Shown: piece after piece, positions 18,258 to 29,200 of the stretch
Layout of the letters: each line of letters begins with the position of its first letter
Position numbering within the stretch: the stretch's first letter is position 1
Source of the DNA: Crateriforma conspicua
GTDB taxonomy: Bacteria > Planctomycetota > Planctomycetia > Pirellulales > Pirellulaceae
Assembly (NCBI RefSeq): GCF_007752935.1
Contig: NZ_CP036319.1
Location: 4,626,001 to 4,690,000, forward strand
Length of the DNA stretch: 64,000 nucleotides
Direction of reading: 5' to 3'
Program-made: the position numbers and the translations under genes
Notes under the pieces: generated by a model
Told to the model about the DNA's origin: nothing
Databases searched by the model: none
The model's input: only the letters and a program-made list of their open reading frames with translations

Positions 18258-19564
18258 GATTGACGCGGTGTGGTTTGTGGCATCCCGGCGGTCGCGGGCG
18301 AAGTTTCGACCGCAGGCCCACGACGATACAACCAAACCATGCTGGCCAGCGAAACCAACAGAACCGCGATGCTGACCCACTGTGAAATGGACAACCCGGT
18401 TCCGAACTGTCCCGCTTCATCGACGCGAACCCATTCCAACCCAAATCGAATTATCGCATAACCGACAAAGCCGATCAGCATCAACGCACCGTCGCGATAG
18501 CCCGGACGTCGAGTCCACCACCATCCGAGCAACCACAAGACGACAACCATCACAGCCGCTGAAATGCTGCTGATGATTTGAGTGGCGTGCACCGATAACG
18601 ATCGAGGCGGCAATTGCTGCGGGGAAAAGCGATAAATCTGGTCGTCAACGGACAAGGCGACGCCCACGGCCGCCTGGTCCGCAGGAACGTCTCGCGGTGC
18701 GTCATCCAAAAACGACGGGTCCAAAGAGATCTGGTCGACGGTCTGTCCCGCTTCCAGCCCCGCGTCATCGGCGATGCTGCCCGGTTGAACCGCGACGATC
18801 TGACGCGTGTCATCGTCGATCTGGATACCGATCAATTCGCCATTGATCAATTGTTCGTGAAAGACGGGACTGGCTTGTGGAAACTGCACCGCCCACGATC
18901 CCGGTTCGCACCGTCCGCCGTAACAGCAACCGTTCATCAGGCACCCCAGACGTCCGAACATCAATCCGATAAAGATGCACGGGACGATCGCGTCGCCCAA
19001 TTTCAACAGCGGCATCCGGTGTCGCATCAGGTAATAGGCCGAAGCGGCAAATCCGCCGATGAAGCCGCCGTAAACCACCAACCCACCGCCGGTGAATGCC
19101 AGCATGTTCCGCAAAGTTTCGGTCATCGAATCGGCCATGTACTCATGGCGATACTGGATGACGTAAAACAATCGGGCCCCGACGATTCCGCCGATGAACG
19201 TCCACGGTGCCAACCCGAAAATCAGGTCCGGATTCAAGCCAAACTTGGACGCACGATAAGCCGCGGCCATCACAGCGGTTCCGACCCCCAGCAACAGAAA
19301 AAATCCGTATCCACGGACCGCGATGCCGATCGGATCGCCGTCGACGTTGCGGACTTCGACTTGGGGCAAAATGAAGGTGACCAACACGCCGGCGGCGGCC
19401 CACAACCAGCCTTCCTGTTGCAGGGTGGCCGAAATGCTGCCTTTCCGTGACGCCAGGATCATCCGCAGCGCGAACGCGATCGCAAGCACGATCAGCGCCC
19501 ATCCCCAACCGGCGATGGGCAATCCGCCCAGTTCGTGAGGGATCAGAAACAGCGTTCTTCGCAT
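18254..19564 (-). CDS. lgt: Prolipoprotein diacylglyceryl transferase with an inserted extracytoplasmic domain
   Basis: Lgt moves a diacylglyceryl group from phosphatidylglycerol to the lipobox Cys of preprolipoproteins. The protein has 436 residues; typical Lgt has about 290. Several membrane segments are visible, and the Lgt signature region reads GRLGCLMNGCCYG at residues 204-216. The segment LVVYGGFIGG (~163-172) replaces the His of the usual HGG motif by Tyr. Residues ~235-320 are an insertion with a PDZ-like core (AVQPGSIADDAGLEAGQ) placed before the last membrane segments. The ATG is at 19564; the 3' end overlaps the dehydrogenase start by 4 nt. Lipoproteins with a lipobox are encoded in this window (30847). 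Confidence 0.88.
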   Translation of the reverse strand: MRRTLFLIPHELGGLPIAGWGWALIVLAIAFALRMILASRKGSISATLQQEGWLWAAAGVLVTFILPQVEVRNVDGDPIGIAVRGYGFFLLLGVGTAVMAAAYRASKFGLNPDLIFGLAPWTFIGGIVGARLFYVIQYRHEYMADSMTETLRNMLAFTGGGLVVYGGFIGGFAASAYYLMRHRMPLLKLGDAIVPCIFIGLMFGRLGCLMNGCCYGGRCEPGSWAVQFPQASPVFHEQLINGELIGIQIDDDTRQIVAVQPGSIADDAGLEAGQTVDQISLDPSFLDDAPRDVPADQAAVGVALSVDDQIYRFSPQQLPPRSLSVHATQIISSISAAVMVVVLWLLGWWWTRRPGYRDGALMLIGFVGYAIIRFGLEWVRVDEAGQFGTGLSISQWVSIAVLLVSLASMVWLYRRGPAVETSPATAGMPQTTPRQS

Positions 19565-19754
19565 GCGATTCTTGGGGACGTGACCGATGATGCGTCTTCA
19601 CCGGTGGGGGCGACGGACCGCTGACGGATTGATCTGGACGGCGTGTCGTCCGATGACCTAACGTCCGGCGGGGAAACGATTCTGTTTCTACGCCGACAAC
19701 GCGCCCAACGTCCAGTGGTTTCTTTTGTTCACGCCGACTGACCCCGTGCCCGCG

Positions 19755-20654
19755 ATGACGTTTCACAGCCCACCGCAACGCCCCGCCCAACACGACCCCC
19801 CCCGTCCCCACGTTTCGCAGCGGCGATCCCTGACCCAAACCGCCATCGTGTTTTCAACCCGGTCAACCTGGACCACCGTTGTCGCAATCGGGGCGGTGAT
19901 GATGTTTGCCATGATCCAAACCGCATCGGCCCAATCCAATGTCCGTCCGGCCAGCTACACCCCCGCCGGACGCATGGCCAGTTTTCGGGTCAACAACGTG
20001 GTCAGCGATCACCAGGGCCGAACCTTGGCCGATCACGACGTGCTGTTTCAGTCGGGCAAAATCTATGATTTTTCGAATCAGCAACCACGCTTCATCACGC
20101 TGATCGACATCGCCGGCAGCCGAGTCGTTCTGTTGGATACCCAAACCAAAGTCAAAGCGTCGATCGCAACGGAAACCCTGTTGCAGGTCGCCGCACAGGC
20201 CCAATCATTGGCCGCCGAACAGGGCAAGGCCGCACGCTTGGGCGTCAACGTCCCGGTCAACGTCAGTGACGACCAAGCTATTTTCACCACCAACTATGGC
20301 GACGACGTCGTCGGTCAAGTCACCTATCAGGTGGAAACCGAGGCGGCCAAGGATCGTTTGATGCCGATCGCATACGGCCAATTCATCGATTGGTTCGGAC
20401 GACTGGACATCGCACGGAAAACGGGATCGCTTCCCTTCGCACGGATGTCGGTGCATCAGCAACTGCAAGGCAACAACCGCTTGCCGCTGCGAACCACCAT
20501 GACGGTCCGGCGCGGGTCCGACAGCCAAACGCTGACCGCCACCCACACACGCCATGCCTTGAACAGCAGCGACCTGAAGCGAATCGACGAAGTCGCCGGC
20601 ATGCTGACTCTGTTCAAAGAGGTCGACCTCAAGGACTTCCCCGCAACGCACTGA
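19755..20654 (+). CDS. Secreted protein of unknown function
   Basis: The protein has about 299 residues from the ATG at 19755; a TTG at 19725 would add ten. A hydrophobic segment (TTVVAIGAVMMFAMIQ) ends in TASAQS, a good signal-peptidase I site near residue 60, although the N-region before it is unusually long. The mature part has no motif I can name; it contains many short beta-like stretches. It is divergent from lgt (190 nt between the starts) and lies 93 nt upstream of the porin gene on the same strand, so the two may be transcribed together. Confidence 0.75.
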   Translation: MTFHSPPQRPAQHDPPRPHVSQRRSLTQTAIVFSTRSTWTTVVAIGAVMMFAMIQTASAQSNVRPASYTPAGRMASFRVNNVVSDHQGRTLADHDVLFQSGKIYDFSNQQPRFITLIDIAGSRVVLLDTQTKVKASIATETLLQVAAQAQSLAAEQGKAARLGVNVPVNVSDDQAIFTTNYGDDVVGQVTYQVETEAAKDRLMPIAYGQFIDWFGRLDIARKTGSLPFARMSVHQQLQGNNRLPLRTTMTVRRGSDSQTLTATHTRHALNSSDLKRIDEVAGMLTLFKEVDLKDFPATH

Positions 20655-20747
20655 AGGGCGCTTGCCGTTGTTCCGCCTGAGATGCACAGGTGAGTGCTTT
20701 AAAATGATCTGGTTGGCGTTTCCGTTGGATCCAAAGCTGATTCTGTG

Positions 20748-22208
20748 ATGCGTCGTCTGGTCATTCTCCTCGCGATCCTTTGTCACTGGGCCGTCGACCT
20801 TCGTGGTCAAGGTACCGGTGATGACGAGGCCACCGTACGACTGGCTCTGCCGCAACTGGCCGAATCAAACGATCCGATCGACTTTGTCCTGCCCCCGCTG
20901 GTCGGTGCTCCCGCCGAAAGTCCTGGCGAAGCGGTACAAACGCAAACATCGGTGATCCAACCGATGTCGACCAATGAAATCCAATCCGACGCCCGCTTGG
21001 ATTGGCTAGACGACGTCCAGGTCGGCTACGACAACGGGTTTGTGATCGCCAGTGATCATCCGATCGAATTGGCCACCGAAGATTCCGACTACGTTTTGCG
21101 AATCAACGGCTGGGGGCAACTTCGGCATACGGCAACCAATTTTCACAGCGGTACCAATGACCTGAACCAATTTCAGCTGAAACGTGGGCGGCTGATTTTC
21201 GCCGGCAACGCGTTCGAACCCGACCTGAACTATTTCGTCCAGCTTGACGGACGCAGCAGCAGCGGTGACGACGTCCGCCTGTTGGATTACTACCTGGACT
21301 ACGATGTCGGACATGCCCAGTGGAATCGCCCACGGGGTGCACTGGTCCTGCGTGCCGGGAAATACAAAGTTCCGTTCTCGATGGCCCGTTGGATGTCGGG
21401 ACGCGAATTTCAATTCGCCGACCGCAGCGTGGCTAGCACCTTTTTTGACGTCAACCGAAGCTTCGCCTGGGGCGTGCACGGAAAACTGCATCCACTGGGA
21501 CGTCCTTTCCATTGGGACGTTGCAATCTTCAACGGTCTGGTGACCGGTGGTGCGGAAACCGGAAGCAGCGGCAACCTGGACGACAATTTTGCGTTCAGCC
21601 TGCGACTGCATGCGTTCCCAACCGGCGATTGGGGATCGACAACCCTTGCCGACCTTGAACATCACGACGATCTGGCCACCCGAATCGGTTTCGGCGTTGC
21701 CACGACGCGGATCAACCGATCGGGCAGCACCGAATTCACTCGGCTGCGGGTGATCGATTCCGGATTGCGTTTGTCCGATCTGCTACCGGCCGACGTCGAT
21801 GATTACAGCGTCGCCTTGTTCGCCACCGATGTGTCCACCAAGTTCCGTGGCTGGTCGACGACCCTGGAATACTATTTCCGAACCATCGGAAATTTCAGCG
21901 GCAGCCAATCGGAGGATCTGTTTGACCATGGGTTGTGGCTGCAAATCGGAAAGTTCGTCATCCCCCATCGGATGGAACTGGTGACACGGTGGTCGCACAT
22001 CACGGGCGACTCGGGAACCCTCGGCCGACAGAACCAAAGCGCCGAAGAAATCGCCGCCGCGATGGTTTGGTACCTACGTCAGCAACACTGCAAATGGGTC
22101 ACCGACGCTACGTATGTCGACGGCGCGCCGATCGATTCGGCGTCTTTGGATCTGGCCCCCGGCAACGCCGGTTGGCTGTTCCGATCACAAGTTCAATTCA
22201 GCTTTTGA
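20748..22208 (+). CDS. OprP/OprO-like phosphate-selective porin family protein
   Basis: The 486-residue protein has a signal peptide (RRLVILLAILCHWAVDLRG). A periplasmic-looking linker of about 85 residues is followed by a predicted beta-barrel of alternating strands that ends in the aromatic residue Phe (SQVQFSF), as in outer-membrane porins. Segments such as QFQLKRGRLIFAG, LRAGKYKVPFS and RSFAWGVHGKL match the Porin_O_P family. It would form an anion-selective channel in the outer membrane; real substrate selectivity cannot be read here. ATG 20748 is preferred to the GTG three bases earlier. Confidence 0.88.
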   Translation: MRRLVILLAILCHWAVDLRGQGTGDDEATVRLALPQLAESNDPIDFVLPPLVGAPAESPGEAVQTQTSVIQPMSTNEIQSDARLDWLDDVQVGYDNGFVIASDHPIELATEDSDYVLRINGWGQLRHTATNFHSGTNDLNQFQLKRGRLIFAGNAFEPDLNYFVQLDGRSSSGDDVRLLDYYLDYDVGHAQWNRPRGALVLRAGKYKVPFSMARWMSGREFQFADRSVASTFFDVNRSFAWGVHGKLHPLGRPFHWDVAIFNGLVTGGAETGSSGNLDDNFAFSLRLHAFPTGDWGSTTLADLEHHDDLATRIGFGVATTRINRSGSTEFTRLRVIDSGLRLSDLLPADVDDYSVALFATDVSTKFRGWSTTLEYYFRTIGNFSGSQSEDLFDHGLWLQIGKFVIPHRMELVTRWSHITGDSGTLGRQNQSAEEIAAAMVWYLRQQHCKWVTDATYVDGAPIDSASLDLAPGNAGWLFRSQVQFSF

Positions 22209-22250
22209 TCGGCGGCGAAACATGGCGGCGTCGCAACTGACTGGCATCGC

Positions 22251-23612
22251 TCAGCCGACCGAAGGCAACCCGGACAACGCCATCGCGATCTCCTCGGCCG
22301 GGTACTCATAGTCTTTCAACTTGCCGGCAAAGTAGTCCGTGTAAGCCTGCATGTCGAAATGACCGTGCCCGCACAGGTTGAACAAAATCGTTTGGCCCAC
22401 CCCTTCTTCGCGGCAGCGGATCGCTTCACGTCGTGCCGCGGCGACGGCGTGGTTGGCTTCGGGTGCGGGCAAGATCAGTTCGGCCTTGGCGAATTCGACC
22501 CCGGATTCAAAGATCTCTAACTGGTGCACCGACGTGGCTTCGAACGCTTGAAGATCCAACAGCTGGCTGACCAACGGTCCCATGCCGTGATACCGCAGAC
22601 CGCCGGAATGAAACCCGGGCGGAATGAATGAACTGCCCAACGTGTGCATCTTCACCATCGGTGTCAGATGCGCCGTGTCGCCATAGTCGTACGCGAACGC
22701 ACCTTTGGTCAGCGTCGGACAGGCAGCCGGTTCCACGGCGACCACCCGAGTGTTTGATTCGCCACGCAAGTTCTGTCCCAGATAGGGAAATGCCATACCG
22801 GCAAAATTCGATCCGCCGCCGGTGCACGCACAGATGACATCGGGTGAATCACCCGCCATCTCGAATTGCTTCATGCATTCCAGGCCGATCACGGTTTGAT
22901 GCAGACAGACATGATTCAGCACGCTGCCCAATGCATAGTTCGTATCCGGTGACGCAGCGGCCACCTCGACCGCTTCGGAAATGGCGATGCCCAGCGAACC
23001 GGTGCAATCAGGGTCTTTGGCCAAGATGTCCCGCCCCGATTGAGTCCGCTGACTGGGACTGGGCACCACTTCCGCACCAAACGATTGCATCAACGCCTTG
23101 CGATACGGTTTCTGTTCGCTGCTGACCTTGACCATGAAGACCAGGCATTCCAGATCAAACGCCGAACAAGCGATCGCCAACGAAGATCCCCATTGACCGG
23201 CCCCGGTTTCGGTCGCCAGCTTTTTGATTCCCGCTGTCTTGTTGTAATAAGCCTGGGGGATGGCCGTGTTGGGTTTATGAGAACCCGCGGGACTGACGCC
23301 TTCGTACTTGTAATAGATCCGCGCTGGGGTATTCAGCGCCTTTTCCCATCGTCTGGCACGGAACAAAGGCGATGGCCGCCACTGACGATACAGTTCGCGG
23401 ACCGGCCCGGGAATTTCGATCTCACGCTGATCGGAAACCTCTTGTTCGATCAAAGCCGGCGGAAAGATCGTCGCCAAATCATCGGGAGTGATCGGTTGTC
23501 CCGTGGCCGGATGCAACACACCGTGCGGCGGTTCGGGCAGATCGGCAATGACGTTGTACCAAGTCTCGGGAATATCCTTTTCATCCAGAACGTATTTCAC
23601 TTGATCGGTCAT
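22251..23612 (-). CDS. trpB2: TrpB2-type tryptophan synthase beta subunit-like PLP enzyme
   Basis: This is a 453-residue fold type II PLP enzyme. Lys113 in AGSHKPNTA is the Schiff-base lysine, and a Gly/Ser-rich phosphate-binding loop reads CTGGGSNFAG. The length and the N-terminal extension match TrpB2 and not TrpB1 (about 400 residues). By family it condenses indole or indole-like donors with serine, and it may act without TrpA. No trp genes are adjacent. The ATG at 23612 is preceded by a GTG at 23615. The gene converges with the porin gene. Confidence 0.93.
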   Translation of the reverse strand: MTDQVKYVLDEKDIPETWYNVIADLPEPPHGVLHPATGQPITPDDLATIFPPALIEQEVSDQREIEIPGPVRELYRQWRPSPLFRARRWEKALNTPARIYYKYEGVSPAGSHKPNTAIPQAYYNKTAGIKKLATETGAGQWGSSLAIACSAFDLECLVFMVKVSSEQKPYRKALMQSFGAEVVPSPSQRTQSGRDILAKDPDCTGSLGIAISEAVEVAAASPDTNYALGSVLNHVCLHQTVIGLECMKQFEMAGDSPDVICACTGGGSNFAGMAFPYLGQNLRGESNTRVVAVEPAACPTLTKGAFAYDYGDTAHLTPMVKMHTLGSSFIPPGFHSGGLRYHGMGPLVSQLLDLQAFEATSVHQLEIFESGVEFAKAELILPAPEANHAVAAARREAIRCREEGVGQTILFNLCGHGHFDMQAYTDYFAGKLKDYEYPAEEIAMALSGLPSVG

Positions 23613-23750
23613 CACAGTTTCCGGTCGGTGGGGTGGGGCAGGGTGGGTGAATCATCCAATGACAACACCACGGATGATAAACAGCCTGTTGCATGGAACG
23701 GTCGGACCGCCAGACGATGCGACGATGCGACACGCGGGAATGACGCCATC

Positions 23751-25613
23751 CTAAGACGCGTCGTCGGCCGATGCGTTTTTCAATTCCATCAAACGCCGGT
23801 TGTAGGCGGCGATGGATTCTTTACGACGCAGCATTCCCAAGAACGTGCCTGGTCGCTGGGGATCCAGCACGGGCAATTCATCAATGTTGTGCGACGTGAA
23901 TCGGCGGACGGCCGTGTTCAAATCATCATCCGGCGAAACACTGATGAATTGATCCACCATGACGTCACGTGCCACCGCCAGTTTCCACAACGTCTGGTCG
24001 TACAGGTAGGCCCGAACGTCATCGTCGCTGAAGATGCCGACCATTTTTCCCTGGTCATCGACGACGGGAAAATAATGCTGGTGACAGTACGCCAAACGGT
24101 GAACGATGTCGTCGACCGTCATGCCCTCGGGGATCAGCGTGATTTCGCGATTGGGCTGGTAAACATCCCCGACCTTCAGACCTTCCAACACGTCGACGAT
24201 GAAGTCACCACGGTGGGCCATCGAATCCATCCGTGTGGCGGCCTGTTTTTGATACAGCCGGAAACGATGGCTGATGACAAAGGTCAACGTCGTCACCAAC
24301 ATCGTCGGCAACAACAATCCATAGTCTCCCGTCAACGCACGCACCATGATGATCGTGGAAATCGGTGCTCGCGCGATTCCGGAAAAGAATCCCGCCATGC
24401 CGACCACCGCAAAGGCTTCGGGTTCGGTCACCACGTCGGGAAACCATCGATGCATCACCAAGCCGACGGCGCCGCCGGTGCAACCGCCGATCACCATCGA
24501 CGGCCCGAACACACCACCGCTGCCTCCCGAACCGATCGTCAACGCCGTTGTAACGATCTTGACCAGAGCCACGGTCACCAAGAATGCGACGCCAAGATCC
24601 TGCGCCGCGGTCAACGCAATTTGCAGCGTCCCATAACCGGTGCCCAAGACCCCCAGGATCCGCGTGTCGTTTCCGAACAACGGCAATAAAGCGATTCCCA
24701 GAACGCCGGCCAAAACCGCGCCGATCGCCGGCCGAAGGTGTGGAATGATCGGAACCCGTTTGAACAGATCGTGGGTTCGGTAAAAGAACGTCACGTACAA
24801 TGCGCCCACCAAGACCAGCACCAACGCCAGTGCGGCATATGCGATCAATTCCATCGGCGAACTGCTGACGTGATCCAGCCCGCCACCGAACAAGGGCACA
24901 AAGCGGGTTTCGCGAGGCAACGATTGGACGTAAACGCTGTAGGCGATGATCGACGCCGACGCGGCGGGGACCACGGCGTCGGCTTCCATATCGGCGTCGC
25001 TGTACAGAATTTCGCCAGCGAACACCGCACCGGCCAACGGAGCGCGAAAGATAGCGCCGACACCCGCCCCCATGCCGGCGGCCAGCATGATTCGACGCTC
25101 GCGATCGGACAGATGTAGCCGTGTCGCCAGCCAGGACCCGAAGCCCGCGCCGATTTGAGCGATCGGGCCTTCACGCCCGCCGGATCCACCGGTCCCCAAC
25201 GTGATCGCCGAAGCAATCGTTTTGACGAAAGGAATCCGCGTTCGAATCCGACCACGTTTGTTGTGGAAAGAATCAATCGCCGCGTCCGTCCCGTGGCCTT
25301 CCGCCTCCGGCGCGAACGTGTACACCAGCCAACCGGAAACCAAACCGCCGACGCCCATCACGACGACGATCATCCACGGCACAACCACTTCGGTTTCGTG
25401 ATGGAAACGAGCGTGTTCGCCGGCCGCTTCCGGCGGCGAATAGCCCGCAAACTGGGCCAGCGAAAAGCGCACGACCGCTTGGCCCAAGAAATCAAAGATG
25501 ATTGCCCCCAAGCCGGCCACAATGCCGACCAACAGAGACAACAGAATCCACTTTCCCAGGGCGTGCAGTTCGAATCTTTTCAGCAGCTCACGAAATCCTC
25601 TCACGCCGCACAA
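23751..25613 (-). CDS. CLC-family chloride channel/antiporter with C-terminal CBS pair
   Basis: The 620-residue protein has about ten hydrophobic segments in residues ~18-450. It carries the CLC selectivity motif GSGGREGPIAQIG, with the gating Glu in GREGP, and a GSGGSGGVFGPS segment. A tandem CBS pair follows at ~465-605 (MTVDDIVHRLAYCHQHYFPVV and DDLNTAVRRFTSHNIDELPVL). CLC proteins carry chloride, fluoride or nitrate, often in exchange for protons; CBS pairs bind adenine nucleotides and gate the transport. The start codon is TTG at 25613, with a GTG at 25604 as the alternative. It lies 134 nt upstream of trpB2 on the same strand. Confidence 0.93.
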   Translation of the reverse strand: MCGVRGFRELLKRFELHALGKWILLSLLVGIVAGLGAIIFDFLGQAVVRFSLAQFAGYSPPEAAGEHARFHHETEVVVPWMIVVVMGVGGLVSGWLVYTFAPEAEGHGTDAAIDSFHNKRGRIRTRIPFVKTIASAITLGTGGSGGREGPIAQIGAGFGSWLATRLHLSDRERRIMLAAGMGAGVGAIFRAPLAGAVFAGEILYSDADMEADAVVPAASASIIAYSVYVQSLPRETRFVPLFGGGLDHVSSSPMELIAYAALALVLVLVGALYVTFFYRTHDLFKRVPIIPHLRPAIGAVLAGVLGIALLPLFGNDTRILGVLGTGYGTLQIALTAAQDLGVAFLVTVALVKIVTTALTIGSGGSGGVFGPSMVIGGCTGGAVGLVMHRWFPDVVTEPEAFAVVGMAGFFSGIARAPISTIIMVRALTGDYGLLLPTMLVTTLTFVISHRFRLYQKQAATRMDSMAHRGDFIVDVLEGLKVGDVYQPNREITLIPEGMTVDDIVHRLAYCHQHYFPVVDDQGKMVGIFSDDDVRAYLYDQTLWKLAVARDVMVDQFISVSPDDDLNTAVRRFTSHNIDELPVLDPQRPGTFLGMLRRKESIAAYNRRLMELKNASADDAS

Positions 25614-25738
25614 TGTCCTAAAATTCGTTGCCGGTGGGAACCGCCCGGTCGGGCCAAGATCGCGTGGAACCCCCGTCGGTGCGACGACAAAACGCGCCGT
25701 CGCGACAACAACGTTCGCGTACCACAGCCGGGCGCAAT

Positions 25739-25778
25739 AGAAAACGGCGTCTTCAGATCAATCTGAAAACGCCGTTTC
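25739..25778 (-). terminator. Rho-independent terminator of tRNA-Lys
   Basis: On the minus strand a near-perfect hairpin (AACGGCGTTTTCAGAT paired with ATCTGAAGACGCCGTT) is followed by TTTTC. It starts about 9 nt past the tRNA 3' end. Confidence 0.8.
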
Positions 25779-25786
25779 GCATGAAG

Positions 25787-25859
25787 TGAGAGTGCAGGGA
25801 CTCGAACCCTGGACCAACGGATTAAAAGTCCGTTGCTCTACCGACTGAGCTACACTCTC
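25787..25859 (-). tRNA. tRNA-Lys (anticodon TTT)
   Basis: The cloverleaf is complete. The 7-bp acceptor is GAGAGTG/CACTCTC with discriminator A. The D arm (GCTC/GAGC), the anticodon arm ACGGA-CTTTTAA-TCCGT and the T arm with GGTTCGAGTCC are all present. CCA is not encoded. Confidence 0.97.
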
Positions 25860-26202
25860 GTCGCATGACGTCCGGGCCGTGACGACCCGGTCGCAGCGAT
25901 AAGGCGGCTAGTGTAGGAACACGGTCGCGACCTGTCGATACGCCAATTTCGGCAATCGTTCGATGAATCTTCACGAATTCGCCCAGCCAGTGGGCGTTCC
26001 GCCGGTTCATCGTTTCGACCCGCAAACTGAAGCGACAGACAACCGGTCTCGCCGCCTGACTGTACGCTAACGGTCAACTCACCCGATCATCGACCGCCAC
26101 GCCGGACCGGACACCATGTCACCCCGCGTCCGGCCGCCGATCCCGGATTCTGTGACCGGATGTGCTGGCTGCCTGGACCGCCCCCGGCGTCAACAGGTTC
26201 GG
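25860..26202. other. Intergenic region between tRNA-Lys and the PQQ-propeller gene
   Basis: It holds the tRNA promoter and the 3' flank of the propeller gene. I see no credible coding region or other element in the remainder. Confidence 0.5.
25910..25938 (-). promoter_or_regulatory. Putative sigma-70-type promoter of tRNA-Lys
   Basis: On the minus strand TCGACA, a 17-nt spacer and TACACT lie about 50 nt before the tRNA. Spacing is ideal, and the match to consensus is moderate. Confidence 0.45.
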
Positions 26203-29200
26203 TCATGGCAGCACCCCGGCGGCGGTCGACACCGCCGGATCTGTGACTGCTGCTGCATCCTGCGCATCCGCTGAGTCCGCGTCGGGAAATTGGGACAACT
26301 GCGACTTGGGAATGAAGGCCAACGATGTCTCCAGCCAGTTCCCGCAACTGCACCCGCCACCACCCTCGGGCGACAGCAACAACCCCGAAGCGGGGATCGT
26401 GCTGAGCCAACAATCCGGTCGCAGTCGGCTCCAACGCGTGTACTCGTTCGTCTTGGGACTCCACATTGCAAACTGCTGGCCGGACCACGCGCGAAAGAAC
26501 ATGGCGTCACTGCTGCAGGCATACGTCCCGCACCCGCTGACCGGCATGTCATCGGGGGACCGCTGGCCGCTGGAAAGACTGAACACCGCCGGCCGAACGA
26601 TGACTTGGTCGTTGACAATGGCCGGTCGTGACAAGTGCGTCCCGTGATCCGCTTTTCCTTTTCCCCACGCCGCTTCGTTGTCCCAAATGGGTTCGCCCGT
26701 CCGGCTGTCATACGCGCGAACATCGAACTTCACATCCGCCGATGCGACCGTGATCAGCCGTCCCTGCGACACGGCCATCCAAAATGCGACGTCACCGCGT
26801 CGGCCCTGAACCGGGCGTGTCCAAACTTGACGTCCGTCTTTCAAGTCCAACGCCACCAAACGGACGGCGTCCCAAAAGGGTTCGCCCTCCAGACGCCGCG
26901 TGTCACGATCACCCATCGAATCTCCGGCGACTTCGGCAAAGTACAACAAGCCGTCATCGATCGTGATCGTGGTGTTCAAAATCAACCGATCGGTCGCCCA
27001 TCGCTGCTTGCCGGTGCCCGCGTCCATGACGAACAAACGATCGCTGACGATCTTTCGCGTCTCTTCGCCCGTCGTTGCGTCATACCAGCCGGGACCGCCG
27101 AAGTAGTCGGTCCAGTTCGCGTCGGCTCGATTCACACTTCCCACCAACACGTCGTCGGAACGGCCGATGTATCCCCACGCATAACCGCCATCGACCTTTG
27201 GCAAAGATTCATCAGGGATCCGCCAAGTCGCGCGGACATCGCCTGTGACCGCATCGATCTTCCAGCAGTGATCGCGAATCAACGCATAGACAAAACGTTC
27301 GTCCGCACACCAATTGCCGCAATCACGAGGCAGGTTGAATCGACTGAAGTACGGTGTTTCCAGCGACCACAAGACCGATCCGTTGTAGGCATCAACACAT
27401 ACGATTCGATCCAACCCTTGCAGGAAAAGCCTGCCGGCAACCGACAACGGCGGCGTCTTTCGACCGCTGCGATCTGACTGATAGCGAGGCCCCGGGCGAC
27501 CGATCCACTGAACCGCCAAATCGTCCGCACTGGTACAGTGATCCAATTCTTCGCCCGCATAGGCCGCGTTGTCGGGCCGGCCATACACGTGGCTCCAATC
27601 ACCGCTGCCTTGCAGTCGTTTTCCTTGACGAATTTGCCAAGTCAAATCCTGACCGTCCTGCTTTTCCATGGATCGGTTGGGAATCGCCACCAGACCGTTG
27701 GGGCTGACCAAGCGATCCATTTCGCTTCTTTCATAGGGACAGTCGCGTCCGTCAATCATCGCCCCCGACGTGACCACCGTGGCAATCCGATCGGTCACCG
27801 TTTGCATCTGGTCGTCACTCATTGCCCGCACGCTGACCATCACGCCGTAGACACCCGCGTCGACCAGGCGACGCCTTGCCGCTTCGACCCGCTGGGCGTC
27901 CGGATCCAACACGTGGACTCGCATTTCCGTCGCACGCGCCAACGCTTCGGCAAAACGTGCCCCATCGCTGGTCCCCAATACCAAGCACAGTCCTTTGGGA
28001 TTCTCAAACAGCCCGGCCAATTCACCGGCAACCGAATCGTAGTGGGTGTCCGTTTCGCCGCCCGCTCCGGCCACCCCCGCGATACTTGAACGATCCCGAT
28101 GGTAGTTGAAGAACGTGTCGCATTCGTACCACGCTGTGGGCACCGAGCGACCATCGACTTGATCGACGATCTTGTAGTGATAGATGTGTCTGGGTTGCAG
28201 ATCGTCAATGACAACGCGATGCTCCGTCGTTGCCTGGGCATCTTCCATCTCACGGGTATGTCCACCGCTGCGGAAGACCAATTTGGACGCACACGGCTGG
28301 CTGCTGATCCAGTTCACCTCGGCCGTTCCATCGGCTGCGAAACGCAACCATGGTCCGACGGCGACGCGATGCCCTGAAACATCCGCCGCCGACTTTGCAA
28401 ACTTTGTGTTTGGCGAATCTGAGAACTCCTCGTCGACTTCGATCGGTTCGACGTTCGCCGTGATCGGCTGGCCATTCTCCGCACGTTGGTACGCAATGAT
28501 GGTGCCATCATCCAAGCTGGCGAACAAACGCCCTTGGTCGATGGCCAATCCTTTGACACGCCCGTTGACCGGTAACGACCAAAGCAAGTCGCCGTTTTCA
28601 GGTTCTAGCGCCGCAATCTGGCCCACCCCCGCCGCCAACAACACATCATCGGCAGCGATCAGATCCAACGTTTCGCCCAACGTCGTTGCCCACAACTGCT
28701 CCTGCGACGTGTCATAAGCGACGATGTCTTTGGCGGTGCAGAAATACGTCACGTCATCCACGTGCACCACACGGCGCGCCGATTCATGCGTCGCGATCTT
28801 TTCACGTGATTCCGTGCTGCTGACCGTCATCCATCCGGCCTTGTTCCCCGGTCCATGGATCATGGTCGATTCGTCCACCAAGACACAGAACGAACCACCG
28901 CCACCAGAAAGCTGGCCCAAAAGCTGACCGTTATCGCGATCCAACAATAGCGGCGCGACACGTCCTTGCGGAGCGATCAGATGCTTGGGCGATGCCACCA
29001 AGGGGCCTTCGAAGGTCGCATCGGCTTGTTCCACGCAATAGATCTGTTGCCCCGTGGCTGCATCGACCGCATAGAAATACGACTGATTCCAAGGCAAAAG
29101 CGACGCGGCAAAGTAGGCGATGCCGTCCAGCACCGTGACGCCCGTGCGGATCGGCCATTCGGGGATCAAGTTTCCATTGTTGACGATTTGCCGACCGCCC

